Positions 23,400 through 34,489 of a stretch of DNA of 64,000 bases are shown here, piece by piece. A program made the translations under genes and the position numbers. The stretch is from Absidia repens (lineage: Eukaryota > Mucoromycota > Mucoromycetes > Mucorales > Cunninghamellaceae). The stretch is taken from the NCBI GenBank assembly GCA_002105175.1, contig MCGE01000042.1, forward strand, positions 62,001-126,000, read 5' to 3'. A model generated the notes under the pieces. The model did no database searches. It was not told where the DNA came from and saw nothing but the letters and a program-made list of their open reading frames with translations. Position 1 is the stretch's first letter. Each line of letters opens with the position of its first letter.

Positions 23400-24509
23400 T
23401 TTACCTAATTTATGACGAGAGAAAAAACTGAACCTAAATGTACACCCAAGCTACTAAGATTTGTTAGTGGAAACCGAAAACCCTACAGGTTAACGTCTCA
23501 TTATGTCTGGCAAGTCTCGCAACAACTTCACTCTGACCTTTTAAACTCAATGGAAAAAAAAATCATAGCTATGGACTTTGATGATATGGGACTTGATGGC
23601 CCTGTCAATTTACACTGTGGTAGACAGCCCCTTGGGCTTAACCGGTTTTTCGTTTTGGCGTTTACGTTTTTGGTGATTGTGCCACACTCAATGAAAACAA
23701 TGGACTGGATATATACAACATGTTTATTCTAGCATAGGCTATATTATTTTGCAGAGACGGCTACGCTGACGGCGCACGCTAGGGTAATTAATACGAATGA
23801 TAGAACTTGAGCATAGCCATATTTCTATGAAGTGATCTAGCACAAACCCGTCGATGGGACTCTAAGAGGGGGAGGTGAGGAAGTAGTCATAAGTGTTTGT
23901 AAATATATCACAAATAACCATAATAACTACTGTTGCTTATTATATAATATGTCAGATGACAAATAATAAAAAGATATATTTTATTTGAGGAAATATGGTG
24001 AATATTAAACTAAGAGTGTGAGGAGGGGGCTCATTGCAGCAAGTGATGTAATGGAGTTAGCATGAACGAGGTGATCACGAGGGCTAAATAATGGTCGACA
24101 CTATTCTAATGGTATGCGTGGAAAAATATATCTAATACGCTGCCCAAGGCATGAGAAAGACTATAAATGAGTATCTTTTATTAAAGCGAAAGAAAAGGCC
24201 AATATTAATCAAATGGGATTGATGCTAATAAAAAACAAACGCCTTTCGTACAAAACATGGGGCACTTTTCATTAAAACAGTAGAAAGAAAAATATTTTAT
24301 TCAGATATACATTCAAACTATAAGCAAACCAATACTAAACTAAGTTAATGGAGGCTCCAAAAAGCCAACTAACAGGTGGTCCCAAATCCTGAATCCAAAA
24401 TGAAAGCGTTTCCCCATGCATGTTGTAATCCCTGAGCTGAAATCCCTTCTAAACTAGACCTGATACTAATCTAAGATTACCACAACCCCAAAAAGTTGAA
24501 TGGTAAAGG

Positions 24510-24558
<49 letters not shown>

Positions 24559-24720
24559 AAGAAAAGAAAATGGAAAGGAAGCGAACGACCAAAATGAAAT
24601 TGGGCGACAATAAAATCCACGTGTGCGGGATTTTAAATATTCCTTGTGGAGGCTCTCTTTTTTACAACAACCAAGACCGTACATGGTAGTTCTCAGTTTT
24701 GACACACCACATCACCATTT
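23400..24720 (-). repeat. Dispersed repeat family, copy R2
   Basis: On the minus strand: CACACGTGG, a T45 run, AATCTTAGATTAGTATCAGG, CTAGTTTAGAAGGGATTTCA, GCTCAGGGATTACAACATGC, ATGGGGAAACGCTTTC, then TCTGAATAAAATATTTTTC. The same order is found in R3 (34490-35660) and R4 (57600-58800). Further copies of flanking blocks (for example GCTACGCTGACGGCGCACG at 23761 against TTACACTGACGGCACAACTG at 34690) extend the homology to about 1.2 kb. Confidence 0.65.
24512..24556. repeat. Poly(A) run of about 45
   Basis: Uninterrupted A run inside repeat copy R2, at the position where other copies have a shorter T/C-rich (A/G-rich on the other strand) tract. Confidence 0.85.
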
Positions 24721-24960
24721 CACTGAGGCCGTATGATGACTTCTTTACTTTTTACTGCAGCCAACATTAACAACTAGTTGAATTGGATATATTGAATTTG
24801 AGTTTGGCAGTCGGTTCTTTTTTTTTTGGCGAGCTCCAAGCATTTTCCGGCGGCATGTGAAATTTAAACCATTATTTGACCTTGTGGTGTTTGAAAAATG
24901 GAGATTTTTTTTTTCTCACTCGAGTTTTTTTTACCTTTTGTCGAAGATTAACGAACAAAA

Positions 24961-25613
24961 ATGCGATTCTTAACTGTACTTTTTGGATTACTTGCTTTAC
25001 TTTTGGCTACTGTATATGCTGGTAAGAACACATTTGTGATTTTGGATTGTTTTTTAATGAATTTGTTTGTGGATTGGAACGGAAAGGTGGATTTTTCTAT
25101 ATGTGGGAGGGAGTGGTTTTGTGTGTAGTAACGGTGGTGAAAACAGGTGGCGAAAGGATGCTGAAATTGTGCAGGAAAAGAATGGACTTTGAATATCATA
25201 TGCATGTTTGTATATATGAATTGATGGTTGTGGCAATAAGCACAACAATACATACGCTTAGTTATGAGTGATATGCACTAACTGATCATCATTATTTTTT
25301 TGCCAATAAACTATGATCGACTCATTAGATTCTACTTACATTGTGGCATTAAAACAAGGTAGCGATGCAAAGCAAGTCCAAGAAGCAAAATCTGATATAC
25401 AAGCAGTGGGGGGAAAAGTCCTACATGAATTCAAGGTTGGTATGAAAGGATTTGTTGTCACATTACCTGATGATCAGTACAACACAATGACTACCAAAGA
25501 CTATGTGGACTTCGTGGAAGCTGATAAAGAAAGTAGGTTTGACGTTTGACCATAAATTTACAAGGCATATTGACATTCTTTTTCGATATTTTTTTTTTTT
25601 AGTGCATATCTGA
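24961..25613 (+). CDS. Secreted peptidase inhibitor I9 (subtilisin propeptide-like)
   Basis: Exon 1 (24961-25021) encodes a signal peptide, MRFLTVLFGLLALLLATVYA. Exon 2 (25329-25532) encodes STYIVALKQGSDAKQVQEAK, VGGKVLHEFKVGMKGFVVTL and DYVDFVEADKE, the inhibitor I9 fold found in subtilase propeptides and in the yeast vacuolar inhibitor Pbi2. A third mini-exon (25603-25613, MHI, stop) follows a 70-nt intron; the total is 91 aa. If that intron is retained the protein ends ESRFDV at 25549, 93 aa, also in frame. It has no protease domain, so it is a stand-alone inhibitor or chaperone. The signal peptide distinguishes it from cytosolic Pbi2. Confidence 0.85.
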
Positions 25614-26096
25614 AAATCTTTTATCTATACAAAACATTATGCGGGAAAACTCTACTTTGAATGCAACCTACAACAAGTCTAAATAGCTTTTTAGTTATTA
25701 AATATTTCATTATTATTTTGAAAATAGTTTATATATCTTCTCTCTGAATAAAAAATCTTACTTTTTTTTTTTGTTTTACTTCTTTATTGTTGTCTTTCTT
25801 ACCACTCAGCTTGTTTTTGAGTAATTACAATCTAGCACCACAAGAGAAGATGACCCCTTAGCATCATGTCGCCTTATCATACCCCTTACTATTATCACCC
25901 TGTGTTTTTTTGACTTATATATATAAATATATACATTATATAAAGATAAACTCCCTTTTTTCTTTCCTTTCCTCTTTCCTTTTTTTTTTTTTTTTTTTTC
26001 TGCATCTGCATCTGCTATCCCCTTTCTCTTCACTAAATATCATTATAGCAAGCAGGCTTTCTTTTAATCTTCTTTTATACCTTTATACGTGGACCA
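25614..26096. other. Intergenic region without recognised features
   Basis: AT-rich, pyrimidine-rich leader region of the following gene (T-runs near 25980-26000). No other feature was seen. Confidence 0.45.
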
Positions 26097-28514
26097 ATGC
26101 AAAAGATGGAATCTCGCTCCGACACATCATCATCCTTCACGACAACCACACAGCAACAAGGTAATATTGTTCTTGGTGATGTGGCAACAACAAAAACGGA
26201 AATGTATGAAGAAAAAATTCAGCAAGATGATAGTGCAATGGATCCCTCTACATTAGGATTGTCTGACGATCATCATAATGCTTCGCCCGACCGACATGAA
26301 CTTGATCATCATGATGCCAAGTCTACTAAATCAAATCAGCAAATCGGAGTTGAACGAAAAAAGCCAACATTTAAATCTGGATTTTATGCCATTATGACAG
26401 GTTCATGGCTTAATGTGCTTTTGATTTTTATTCCCTTTGGCATTGTTTCTCACTTCTTTTGGGGTCCTACTGCAACCTTTGTATTAAATTTCATTGCAAT
26501 CATTCCTTTGGCAAAATTATTAGGTGATGTGACCGAGGATATTGCATTGCGGACAGGAGAGGTAAGATCGGTTTCTATAGTATACTCTCATCTCCTATTT
26601 TTTACTCACTCGCTTTATTATTTTTTATACTCCGCATATCAAATATTTCGTTTGCTTTTTTTTTTTTTCAAGGTGGTTGGTGGACTACTAAATGCAACAT
26701 TTGGAAATGCAGTTGAATTGATTGTATCTATTATTGCACTCAGTCAAAACTTGGTAGTGATTGTGCAAAGCTCCATGTTGGGCTCCATCTTGTCGAATTT
26801 ACTACTGGTATTGGGAATGTGCTTTTGGTTAGGCGGTTACCGATTCAAAGAACAAGTCTTCAACGTCACTGTTGCTCAAACTTCAGCAGGTCTCTTATTC
26901 ATAGCCACTGCTTCACTTTTGATGCCTGCGGCTTTCTATGGATCTACTTTATACACGGTATCATCAGCTGCTGAAGTGCATGATATTTTGGCTATCTCTC
27001 GGGCGACCTCAATCTTATTATTGGTAATTTATGCCTCATATCTCTTTTTCCAGGTAAATTTCGTGATTCCCTCCCTATCTCCTTCATGGCCTCCTTACCA
27101 CGATCATTTTGATCTTCTTTACCCATTCCCCTTTTTGTTACCCTTCCTTCTCCTTCTTTTTTTTTTTGGAATTCATGTACTAACACTCGCTCTTTTTGTA
27201 TTTTTGTTATATGTATAATGAATTGAACTTTGAATTGGAATATATCTTAGCTTAGAACACACAAACAACTGGTAAGGAGTTATTTAAAAAGAACATTCAT
27301 TAATCGTGCATGATCATCTAACTTTAATATTCCATATTATCTCTTTTTTAGTTCCTGGCACCACCTCCCGAAGCATTCCACTTCTCTCGTCGAACCACTA
27401 GATCACGAATAAACGATGCCGAAAATAGCAGCACCCTTACAGAAAATGAACAAGAAGAAGAAGAAGAAGAAGAACCTGAAGAACCTATTATGTCTGGATG
27501 GCTGGCTGGTATGATGTAAGTGATTTCTATGCGTATATAAATAAGCATGATGCTAATCATTTCCCGTTATGGTGTTTGTTAGGTTATTCTTTATCACTGT
27601 CTTTGTAGCCATCTGTGCTGAATTCCTTGTTTCTGCTATTGAAGCTGTGGTTGAACAATGGAATATCAGTGAAACTTTTGTTGGTCTGATTCTCTTGCCG
27701 ATCATTGGGGTAATTAACCGTCAAAATACAAATGATTTACTTGTAAAATTAACCTTCCCGACTCTTTTTATTTTATTTTATTTTATTTTTGTTATGAACG
27801 ATCGATCGGTCTTGATTATACTTTGACAATCTCAATAGAGTAAGTAACTTGTCATTTTTACTATTTGTTATTATTTTGACATACAGGTAAACTAATGCTT
27901 ATTTTGTTAAATTTCGATCTCCGGTGCCTCTTTCTCCTGAATAGAGTAAGTGATCATCCATGTTTTTGAATTTTCTTTGCTCTTACACTCTGCTCCTTAT
28001 TTTTTTTTATCCAATTATAATAGTGCTGCTGAACATGTCACTGCTGTTTCTGTGGCCTGGAAAAACAAGGTAAAAAATTGAAAACGTTGCAGTTGCTATT
28101 TATATTTGTATTTATTTGTATTTGTTTCCTTAGATGGATTTAGCGCTAGGTGTCGCAGTTGGCAGTAGTATGCAAATTGCTCTTCTTGTCACACCCATCA
28201 TGGTCATCATTGGTTGGGGTATTGGTGTCAACATGAGTTTATACTTCAATATGTATGAAACTGCTATCATGTTTATCGCTGTTGTCATGGTGAATTATTT
28301 GATCATGGTAAGTTCTTTTAATGACTCGATTTTATGAATTGCAACTTACTTAATTATATCATAGGATGGGCGAAGCAATTGGTTGGAAGGACTTATGTTA
28401 TGTAGCGTGTACTTGATTGTTGCCATCTCTTTCTTCTACTATCCTGATGCCGCTGCCAACGATTTGGATACAGGCGTCAACTTGGGAAACAATTTGTCTA
28501 TCACCCCTCATTAG
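26097..28514 (+). CDS. VCX1: Vacuolar Ca2+/H+ exchanger (CAX family)
   Basis: Exons: 26097-26561, 26673-27053, 27352-27515, 27583-27709, 27839 (A), 27945 (A), 28024-28069, 28134-28307, 28365-28514; 1509 nt, 502 aa. An acidic/His-rich N-terminus precedes about 11 membrane segments. The first alpha-repeat has [18 protein letters not shown] (about residue 160) and the second [18 protein letters not shown] with [14 protein letters not shown]. An acidic loop ([11 protein letters not shown]) lies between the halves, as in Vcx1/CAX proteins that load Ca2+ into the vacuole against H+. The conserved GNAAEH can be built only by joining two separate single-A exons, each flanked by ATAG and GTAAGT. With none or one of them the frame breaks just before this motif. 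Confidence 0.93.
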
Positions 28515-29067
28515 AATTGAGTCAGCTCTTCTTCCCCACATCTATTATATTTATATCATCATACAGTCTTTCATACCCCATCCCACACTTTCCCTCCTAT
28601 CATCTATTTTCACAATGTATGTAAAAATACAGACAAAAACATCAGCTTTCATCTTCCTGACAAAAGATTTAATGTGTAGATTCACCCTTTCTCTTCCTTT
28701 TTTTTTTTTTAATTCATTATTAGTTAGTACCCCACTTCCCTTTTTTTTTTTTTGACAAATTTATCCAATAAATTCAGACTATAGTACGTCTTTTATACTA
28801 CACATATCATGCTATACAAAATGTTTGCTATTGTATAGAGACGCCATATCATATAAACTATGAATATTGTACATGAATGATTAAAAAATAAACTTTTATT
28901 CAGTTTTAACAAATAAAAAACAAGTGTGGATCAATAAAAAAGAGTGAAGATAAACAATAAAGTAAATGAGGAATGATTGAATACAAATAAAATGAAAAAA
29001 ATATGAAGATAAACTAAACTTGAATACTAACTAACTAAATATAACTATCTAACCCGGGCTAAGTGTT
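28515..29067. other. Convergent 3' region of VCX1 and PES1
   Basis: AT-rich spacer with several AATAAA signals on both strands and T-runs. No gene or named repeat was recognised. Confidence 0.5.
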
Positions 29068-30970
29068 CTATTTTTTGGATGGCTTGAGTGCCTTCTTCTT
29101 GCGTTCCAACTTGGCAGTTTCGTCCGACTTCTTCTTGTTGCTTTCTTGCATACGGTTGTATAATTTGCGTTGTTTATTGGACATCATCACTGTAGCCATT
29201 TCCTTTTGTTCGTCCTTTTCAATATCTTCCGCCGTACGTTTCTTGCTGGCCTTCTTGGTCTTGACAGCGGCAGAATCATCACCCTTGTATTCAGAGAAGG
29301 TCACACCAGCAGCTTCAGCCTTGAGTTCCTTTTCATAATCGTCGATTTGAGCATCACCAGAGGTAGCGGAAGTGGCCAAGGTTTCTTGATTTTCTTCTTC
29401 TTCTTCTTCTTCTTCTTCGACGTCGGATTCTTGTTCTTCCAAACCAGTTGTAGGTACATAATCACCTTCCTTGGCTTCAACAAATGGACTAAGATGGGGA
29501 GGTAAGAGTTGACCGGGTTCATAGAGAGAAGCCTTGATCATCTTGCGGGAGTTGACGCAATCAGCAATCCATTGAGGTTGAATATAGGTACGTGAGAGCA
29601 CACGGTTGTTGACCTTGGGTCGATCGCATACTTGAATGGTAATACGTTCATCTGTTTCAGGGAAGGGAGGCACACCACCAACAGAAGCATCCCAGCTGAC
29701 TTGACCACCACAAGCACGGATCATGAATTCTAAAGCGTATCTAGGAGTTTCCCGAGATAAGAAGAAGGTGTGGTTCTTGAATAATTGTTGTAATGACTGT
29801 ACTTCGTTGGATGCATCTTGAATTTGTTGTAAAGTCACTGTAGCACCTTGTTCTTCATCTTCATCACCCGTGTTGCTTCCGGCAGGGGCTGTTGATTTGA
29901 ATTCGTCCAAGGCAGCCGTTCCGTCGTCATCTTCGCCGATATCCGCCTTTTTGCTGTCAATGGCGCTCTTATCCAATTGGAAAGAATCCTTGCCGAGAAC
30001 TGGTGGATAGGACATGTTGAGTTCGTTGTACAATCGATAATTCACAAAGCCCATCAAAGTAATGTAGAAATCCAAAAAGGTGGTCATCACACGGAAATCA
30101 ACATCAGTAGGAATCTACATATAAAGAAAAGAGAATATTAGCAAACTAGGATGATTAAATTATTAATATTACTTCAATAAAGACTTACGTCGGTTGAGAA
30201 TTGATAAGGTACAATCCAGGTAACGGTTTGACCCTTGATGTCAGCTTGATAGTAGATACCTTTGATTGAGAAGAAGACCTTTCGTAAACACTTAGCTTGC
30301 ATCACATAGTTCTGGAATTCGGCAATGAGAGTTTGACATGACTTGACAGTCTTCGCTTTGATTCGACTATCCACAGGCATTTGGGAGAATAAGTACAACA
30401 TAGAGATAGCATCGTCCATATCACGTAAAGCATCCACAAAAGTAGGGTATCTATATATATATATATATATATATATAAGGTTCAGAGGTTAACAACGACC
30501 ATTCTGTATATATTAAAAAATCAACTTTTTTTTTACCTTTCTTTGATGATATGATCCAAAGTATAACTGGGTCTGTTGTTTTCGGTAAGTGATTTCGCAG
30601 AAGACTTTTGACCTTTATGGAGCACCTTGTTCAACTTTCTAGCAAAAGACTTGTAATCCCGGAACTTGACTAGTAGTGGTTCGTGCAAAAGATACTGAAT
30701 ATCCTTGACATAGTAGAAAGTGACGGGAGCAGTTGATCCTTTGTTGGCCTTCTTTTTGTTTCTAGGTTCACGAGGGTAGATTCCTTTGAGAATACAGATC
30801 CGTCTAAAAAAAGTGCCTGATTAGTTTAGATCCATCTACTTGATCAAAAAAAAAAGTGGTTTCACTTACCTAAAGTCAGCAATAGAGATTTGAAGCTTTT
30901 TTAAGGCTTGTTGTCTTGTGATAAAATTGGCAGCAGCCCCTTTGACACCTTTCTTTTGAATGCGACCCAT
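29068..30970 (-). CDS. NOP7: Pescadillo homolog, ribosome biogenesis factor
   Basis: Four exons (30970-30870, 30803-30537, 30450-30189, 30114-29068) give 558 aa. The start [19 protein letters not shown], the Pescadillo N-domain ([55 protein letters not shown]) and a BRCT domain (about residues 310-410, [29 protein letters not shown]) are all visible. An acidic stretch and a Lys-rich tail with a predicted coiled coil follow. Pescadillo/Nop7 works in the PeBoW complex (with Erb1 and Ytm1) for 27S pre-rRNA processing and 60S assembly in the nucleolus. It is divergent from ribosomal protein uS8, with which it may be co-regulated. Confidence 0.95.
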
Positions 30971-31098
30971 ATTCAGACAGTAGCGTAAACGAAGAAAAGA
31001 AAAGAGTTTTTTTTTTTTTTTTTTTTTTTCTGGCTCCTACTTTTTTGGATATTGAAATTCCGTAATGTGGCTTTTTTTGAAAAAGTAAGAAGATAACT

Positions 31099-31108
31099 GA
31101 AAATTTTC
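31099..31108. promoter_or_regulatory. TGAAAATTTT, RRPE-like element in PES1/uS8 divergent promoter
   Basis: The 10-bp sequence matches the core of the rRNA-processing element known from fungal ribosome-biogenesis promoters. It sits about 130 bp upstream of the PES1 start and about 300 bp upstream of the uS8 start codon. Assignment is by motif only. Confidence 0.35.
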
Positions 31109-31401
31109 CCAACTTTTTAGTTTTCCTTTTTATTTCCCATTCATCATCATCTACCGAACGTAAGTTTGCTGTACCCAGTTATCCACTTATCCATCCACAC
31201 ACCCATCTATCTATCTATCCATTCCATCCATCTATTCGTGCATGTATTTAACCTTTTGCAAAGCCAATCAGGCCACTTGCAAAAGGATGGAACAGTCACT
31301 TTTATGAATCCACTATACCTGGACACTCATACGAAGTCAAAACTGTTTCAACTAACATCATTCTTTATTTTTTTTTTGCCTTTGTTAATATAGTTATCAA
31401 T

Positions 31402-31791
31402 ATGCGTGTCTCTGTTTTGAACGATTGCTTGAACAACATCAATAATGCTGAACGTCGTGGCAAGCGTCAAGTTCTTATTCGCCCTTCGTCAAAAGTGATT
31501 GTCAAATTTTTATCTGTGATGCAAAAACATGGCTATATTGGTGAATTTGAAGAAATTGATGATCATCGTTCTGGCAAGATTGTTATTCAACTCAATGGTC
31601 GTTTGAATAAATGTGGTGTCATTTCCCCTCGCTTCAATATCAAGATTGCGGAATTGGAAAAATGGACCCAAAATTTACTTCCTTCTCGTCAATTTGGTCA
31701 TCTGGTATTGACAACCTCTTCTGGTATTATGGATCATGAAGAAGCTCGACGCAAGCATGCTGGTGGGAAGATCCTGGGATTCTTTTATTAG
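31402..31791 (+). CDS. RPS22: 40S ribosomal protein uS8 (S22/S15a)
   Basis: Single coding exon, 129 aa, essentially the universal sequence: [76 protein letters not shown] 5' UTR intron is likely: a GTAAGT donor at 31160 and a TATAG acceptor ending at 31394, eight bases before the ATG, as is common for ribosomal protein genes. It belongs to the small-subunit body and binds 18S rRNA. Confidence 0.96.
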   Translation: MRVSVLNDCLNNINNAERRGKRQVLIRPSSKVIVKFLSVMQKHGYIGEFEEIDDHRSGKIVIQLNGRLNKCGVISPRFNIKIAELEKWTQNLLPSRQFGHLVLTTSSGIMDHEEARRKHAGGKILGFFY

Positions 31792-32023
31792 TTTATCTTA
31801 TATCTTTAGTGTTTAGCTTAGTTGTACATAGTTTATTTAATATATATATATATATATTATGCCTGAAATGATCAAATAAAATACATATATATAATCAAAT
31901 CAATCAAATGAACAGTCGTGTTTTGTGTGTCATGTTTATTGTAAAAAAAAGGTTTTTATTGAGACAAATGGGGGAAGGGAAAGGCCGAGGCCTCTAACTA
32001 CAACTAATACTAATACTACTAAA
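31792..32023. other. 3' region of RPS22
   Basis: Contains an (AT)n tract at about 31842-31859 and poly(A) signals. Nothing else was seen. Confidence 0.5.
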
Positions 32024-32421
32024 TCACTGTTTTGCTACACTGGTTTTCCTGTACTGCGCGCTGTCTTGTACTGATTTGGGGAGGTCAGTCATAACCCTCA
32101 AAAAAAAAAAAAAAAAAGAGTGATAAGTATTGTAGTATACCTTTTTGGCTTTTAAGGTAATGTCACTCAAAAGGTTTCTAGCGTTCAACTCACCTCATCA
32201 TATCTAATCTTGTCTTTGCAGGACTCTACATAGGTAAAAGTTAAAAGATAAGTGTATCTTACACATCACAATTTCTATATTACCTGATTATGCTTGAGAG
32301 CATGAAGTGCTTGGAAAGAATATTGCTGTAATACATTGGCAGCATATTGTTTTTTGGCACGACTGTCGCTATCTTGACGTGTTGATTGGTATACCAGTTC
32401 TGGTGGGATGGTAGTAGACAT
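32024..32421 (-). CDS. Small conserved-looking protein of unknown function
   Basis: Three exons (32421-32284, 32225-32194, 32096-32024) join in phase to 80 aa. The sequence opens MSTTIPPELVYQSTRQDSDS and continues RAKKQYAANVLQQYSFQALH, then TRLDMMRVMTDLPKSVQD. Introns have clean GT/AG signals (GTAATA, GTGAGT; TGTAG, TTGAG). It is helical and hydrophilic, with no signal peptide or membrane segment. The family is not recognised. It is divergent from the ABHD10-like hydrolase, with 143 bp between start codons. Confidence 0.6.
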
Positions 32422-32564
32422 AAAGGAAAAAGGTTTCGTCGCTTTGTGACGATAAAAAAAAAAATCAGCCTGCCATTTTTAAAATCCGATCACTGCTCTA
32501 CCACTACAGAACAATGATTTTGAATCGCATGTGAGAGTGTGCCTACCTTTTTTTCTTCATATTC

Positions 32565-33416
32565 ATGTCGATACCGGCACAGTCAATACAACATCTCGGA
32601 CGGATTCCATTTTTCCACCACAAAACGACTTCGTCGCTCACTTTATGCTTTATACCTGGCTTCCGCTCTTCGTTCCAAGCGTCTCTGAAAAGTGACCATC
32701 TCTTTCGTTGGAGTCAACAACACAACATTGGCTTTTTGACTTGGGATCATGATGAGGAAACAAGTATTCAAGATTGGTGCCAACAAGGCCAAGACATTAT
32801 TATATCGCAATTACTATCACCACTGACCAAGCAAACGACGCAGAACGATACTCGACCATCGAAGCAGAGGATTTTATTTGTTGGAGCTAGCTTGGGTACC
32901 TGGCTCGCTATTCGCATAGCCCATGGCTTGATGATCCACGACAACAATTCAAAGGCGCTGACAGTTCAAGGCTTGATTGGAATAGGTGGTGCGGCGGACA
33001 CAACTGAAAAATGGCTGCAAGAACTCCAAGACAACAACGCGACGGCGACTCAGATTTTGTTAGAGGGCGGTAGTATTTGGCGACGACCTTCGAAATATGC
33101 CACTCACGGTTACTATGATATCCCGATCTCATTTTTGGAAGCCTCTCGCCCATCCCTTCTTTTTACTCAAAACAATGATATTGCTGAAATACCTTACCCA
33201 GTTCATTTGATTCACGGAGCTTTGGACCATGATGTTACATTGGCTTCTGCCCAGCGTCTTTTGGCTTGGATTCGATTCCGTCAATCATCGTCCTTGATTA
33301 CACCTGCTACTGCTGACTTACATTTGGTCAAAGATGGTGATCATCGTTTATCTCGACCACAAGATCTTGGCTTATTGGATAAAGTTTTGATCACATGCAC
33401 TGAAGATGGATATTGA
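32565..33416 (+). CDS. ABHD10-like alpha/beta hydrolase (thioesterase/esterase)
   Basis: Single exon of 283 aa. The nucleophile elbow GASLG has Ser109. The acid is probably Asp221 or Asp223 in HGALDHDV. The catalytic His260 lies in KDGDHRLSRPQDL, the DGDHR block seen in ABHD10. The N-terminal strand LCFIPGFRSSFQASLKSDHL and DHDEETSIQDW (compare S..F..GTIGRW in relatives) also fit. Animal ABHD10 is a mitochondrial S-depalmitoylase and acyl-glucuronide esterase; bacterial and fungal relatives are uncharacterised esterases. No strong mitochondrial presequence is seen, so location is open. Confidence 0.82.
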   Translation: MSIPAQSIQHLGRIPFFHHKTTSSLTLCFIPGFRSSFQASLKSDHLFRWSQQHNIGFLTWDHDEETSIQDWCQQGQDIIISQLLSPLTKQTTQNDTRPSKQRILFVGASLGTWLAIRIAHGLMIHDNNSKALTVQGLIGIGGAADTTEKWLQELQDNNATATQILLEGGSIWRRPSKYATHGYYDIPISFLEASRPSLLFTQNNDIAEIPYPVHLIHGALDHDVTLASAQRLLAWIRFRQSSSLITPATADLHLVKDGDHRLSRPQDLGLLDKVLITCTEDGY

Positions 33417-33670
33417 TCTTTTGCGAAGGAAGGATGGCGGTGTGATGATGGAAAACTGGTGATCCGTTTCCGAAGATGGTTTATAATAGAAACATCATCC
33501 ATCTTTGAATTTATGTAAGTTACTGATGAAAAAATAAATCTTGCGTTTTTTTTTTTTTTTTTTGTTCGCTCTTTTTTTCTCACTAACCAACTTTATTTTT
33601 ATTATTCCTTCTAAATTGAATCCAGCGACGTACCTTTTTTTTTTTGTATCTACAACGCTTTTACTGATTG

Positions 33671-34248
33671 ATGGGTCTTAAGTATCGGGTATATTTACAG
33701 CAAGAGCGTGGGAAAAAAATTTATGGCTGTTTGAATTGTCAGTCTCACTTGGCACTCGATGATATGATCGTATCCAAGGTAAACGAATATGTTAAAAGAT
33801 ATTACGGAGAATGAACTTGATACTAACGCCGTGATTTCTTTATAATTGTAAAAATAGGAATTCAACGGATTTGGAGGACCTACATATCTCTTCCAAAAAG
33901 TGTAAGTATTAGGGAAACAGAAACATAGAGCATCGAAGAATATGATAGCCCAGTGAATGAATACACTAACGGTATTATTTTTTTTCTATAGGGTAAACAT
34001 TGATGAGGCATGCAAACAAGAAGAAAGGTGACTTTCTAAATATGGTACACAAGTTAAAATCATTACTCACAGTACTTTATTTTAACTTTAGGATCATGAC
34101 GACTGGAACACACACGATAGCTACAATCTCATGTACTCGGTGTCTCACATGTTTAGGCTGGAAATACGTCAAGGCAAATGGTATTGGACAAAAACACAAG
34201 GAAGGAAAATACATACTGGAAAAAACACTCCTCAAAATCATGCAGTGA
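33671..34248 (+). CDS. MOH1: Yippee-like zinc-binding protein (Moh1 family)
   Basis: Four exons (33671-33778, 33858-33901, 33992-34027, 34092-34248) join in phase to 114 aa. The Yippee zinc ligands are present as CLNC near residue 20 and CTRC further on. The family blocks are GCLNCQSHLALDDMIVSKEF, GGPTYLFQKVVNID, EERIMTTGTHTIATISC and CLGWKYV plus HKEGKYILEK. Yeast Moh1 and animal YPEL proteins are small zinc proteins linked to the GID/CTLH ubiquitin ligase complex. The C-terminus (LLKIMQ) is slightly divergent from the usual IKDNGW. Confidence 0.9.
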
Positions 34249-34489
34249 ACCCATCCTTCCCTTTTTGCTTAGGCACATTTCACCGCCACTTATATTTATC
34301 CTAGTTAGCTTTGCCCTACATTGTATACAAGATATAGCTTTTATTACCCTTCATCTATCTAATTTACTCCCACGTTATTCCCCCAAGTTTGTTGTGTTTT
34401 ATTTATTTGTCAAATAAAGATTTTTGTGCTCCATTGGAGTTTTAAAAACACCATTGATTTGCTGAGTGTCAGGGGGTTAGGTTGTGTTG

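Noticed and set aside
23412..23732. 106-residue plus-strand ORF (MTREKTEPKCTPKLLRF...)
   Set aside because: Lies in repeat copy R2 and its sequence is shared in decayed form with R3, where the frame is broken; no splice or motif support.
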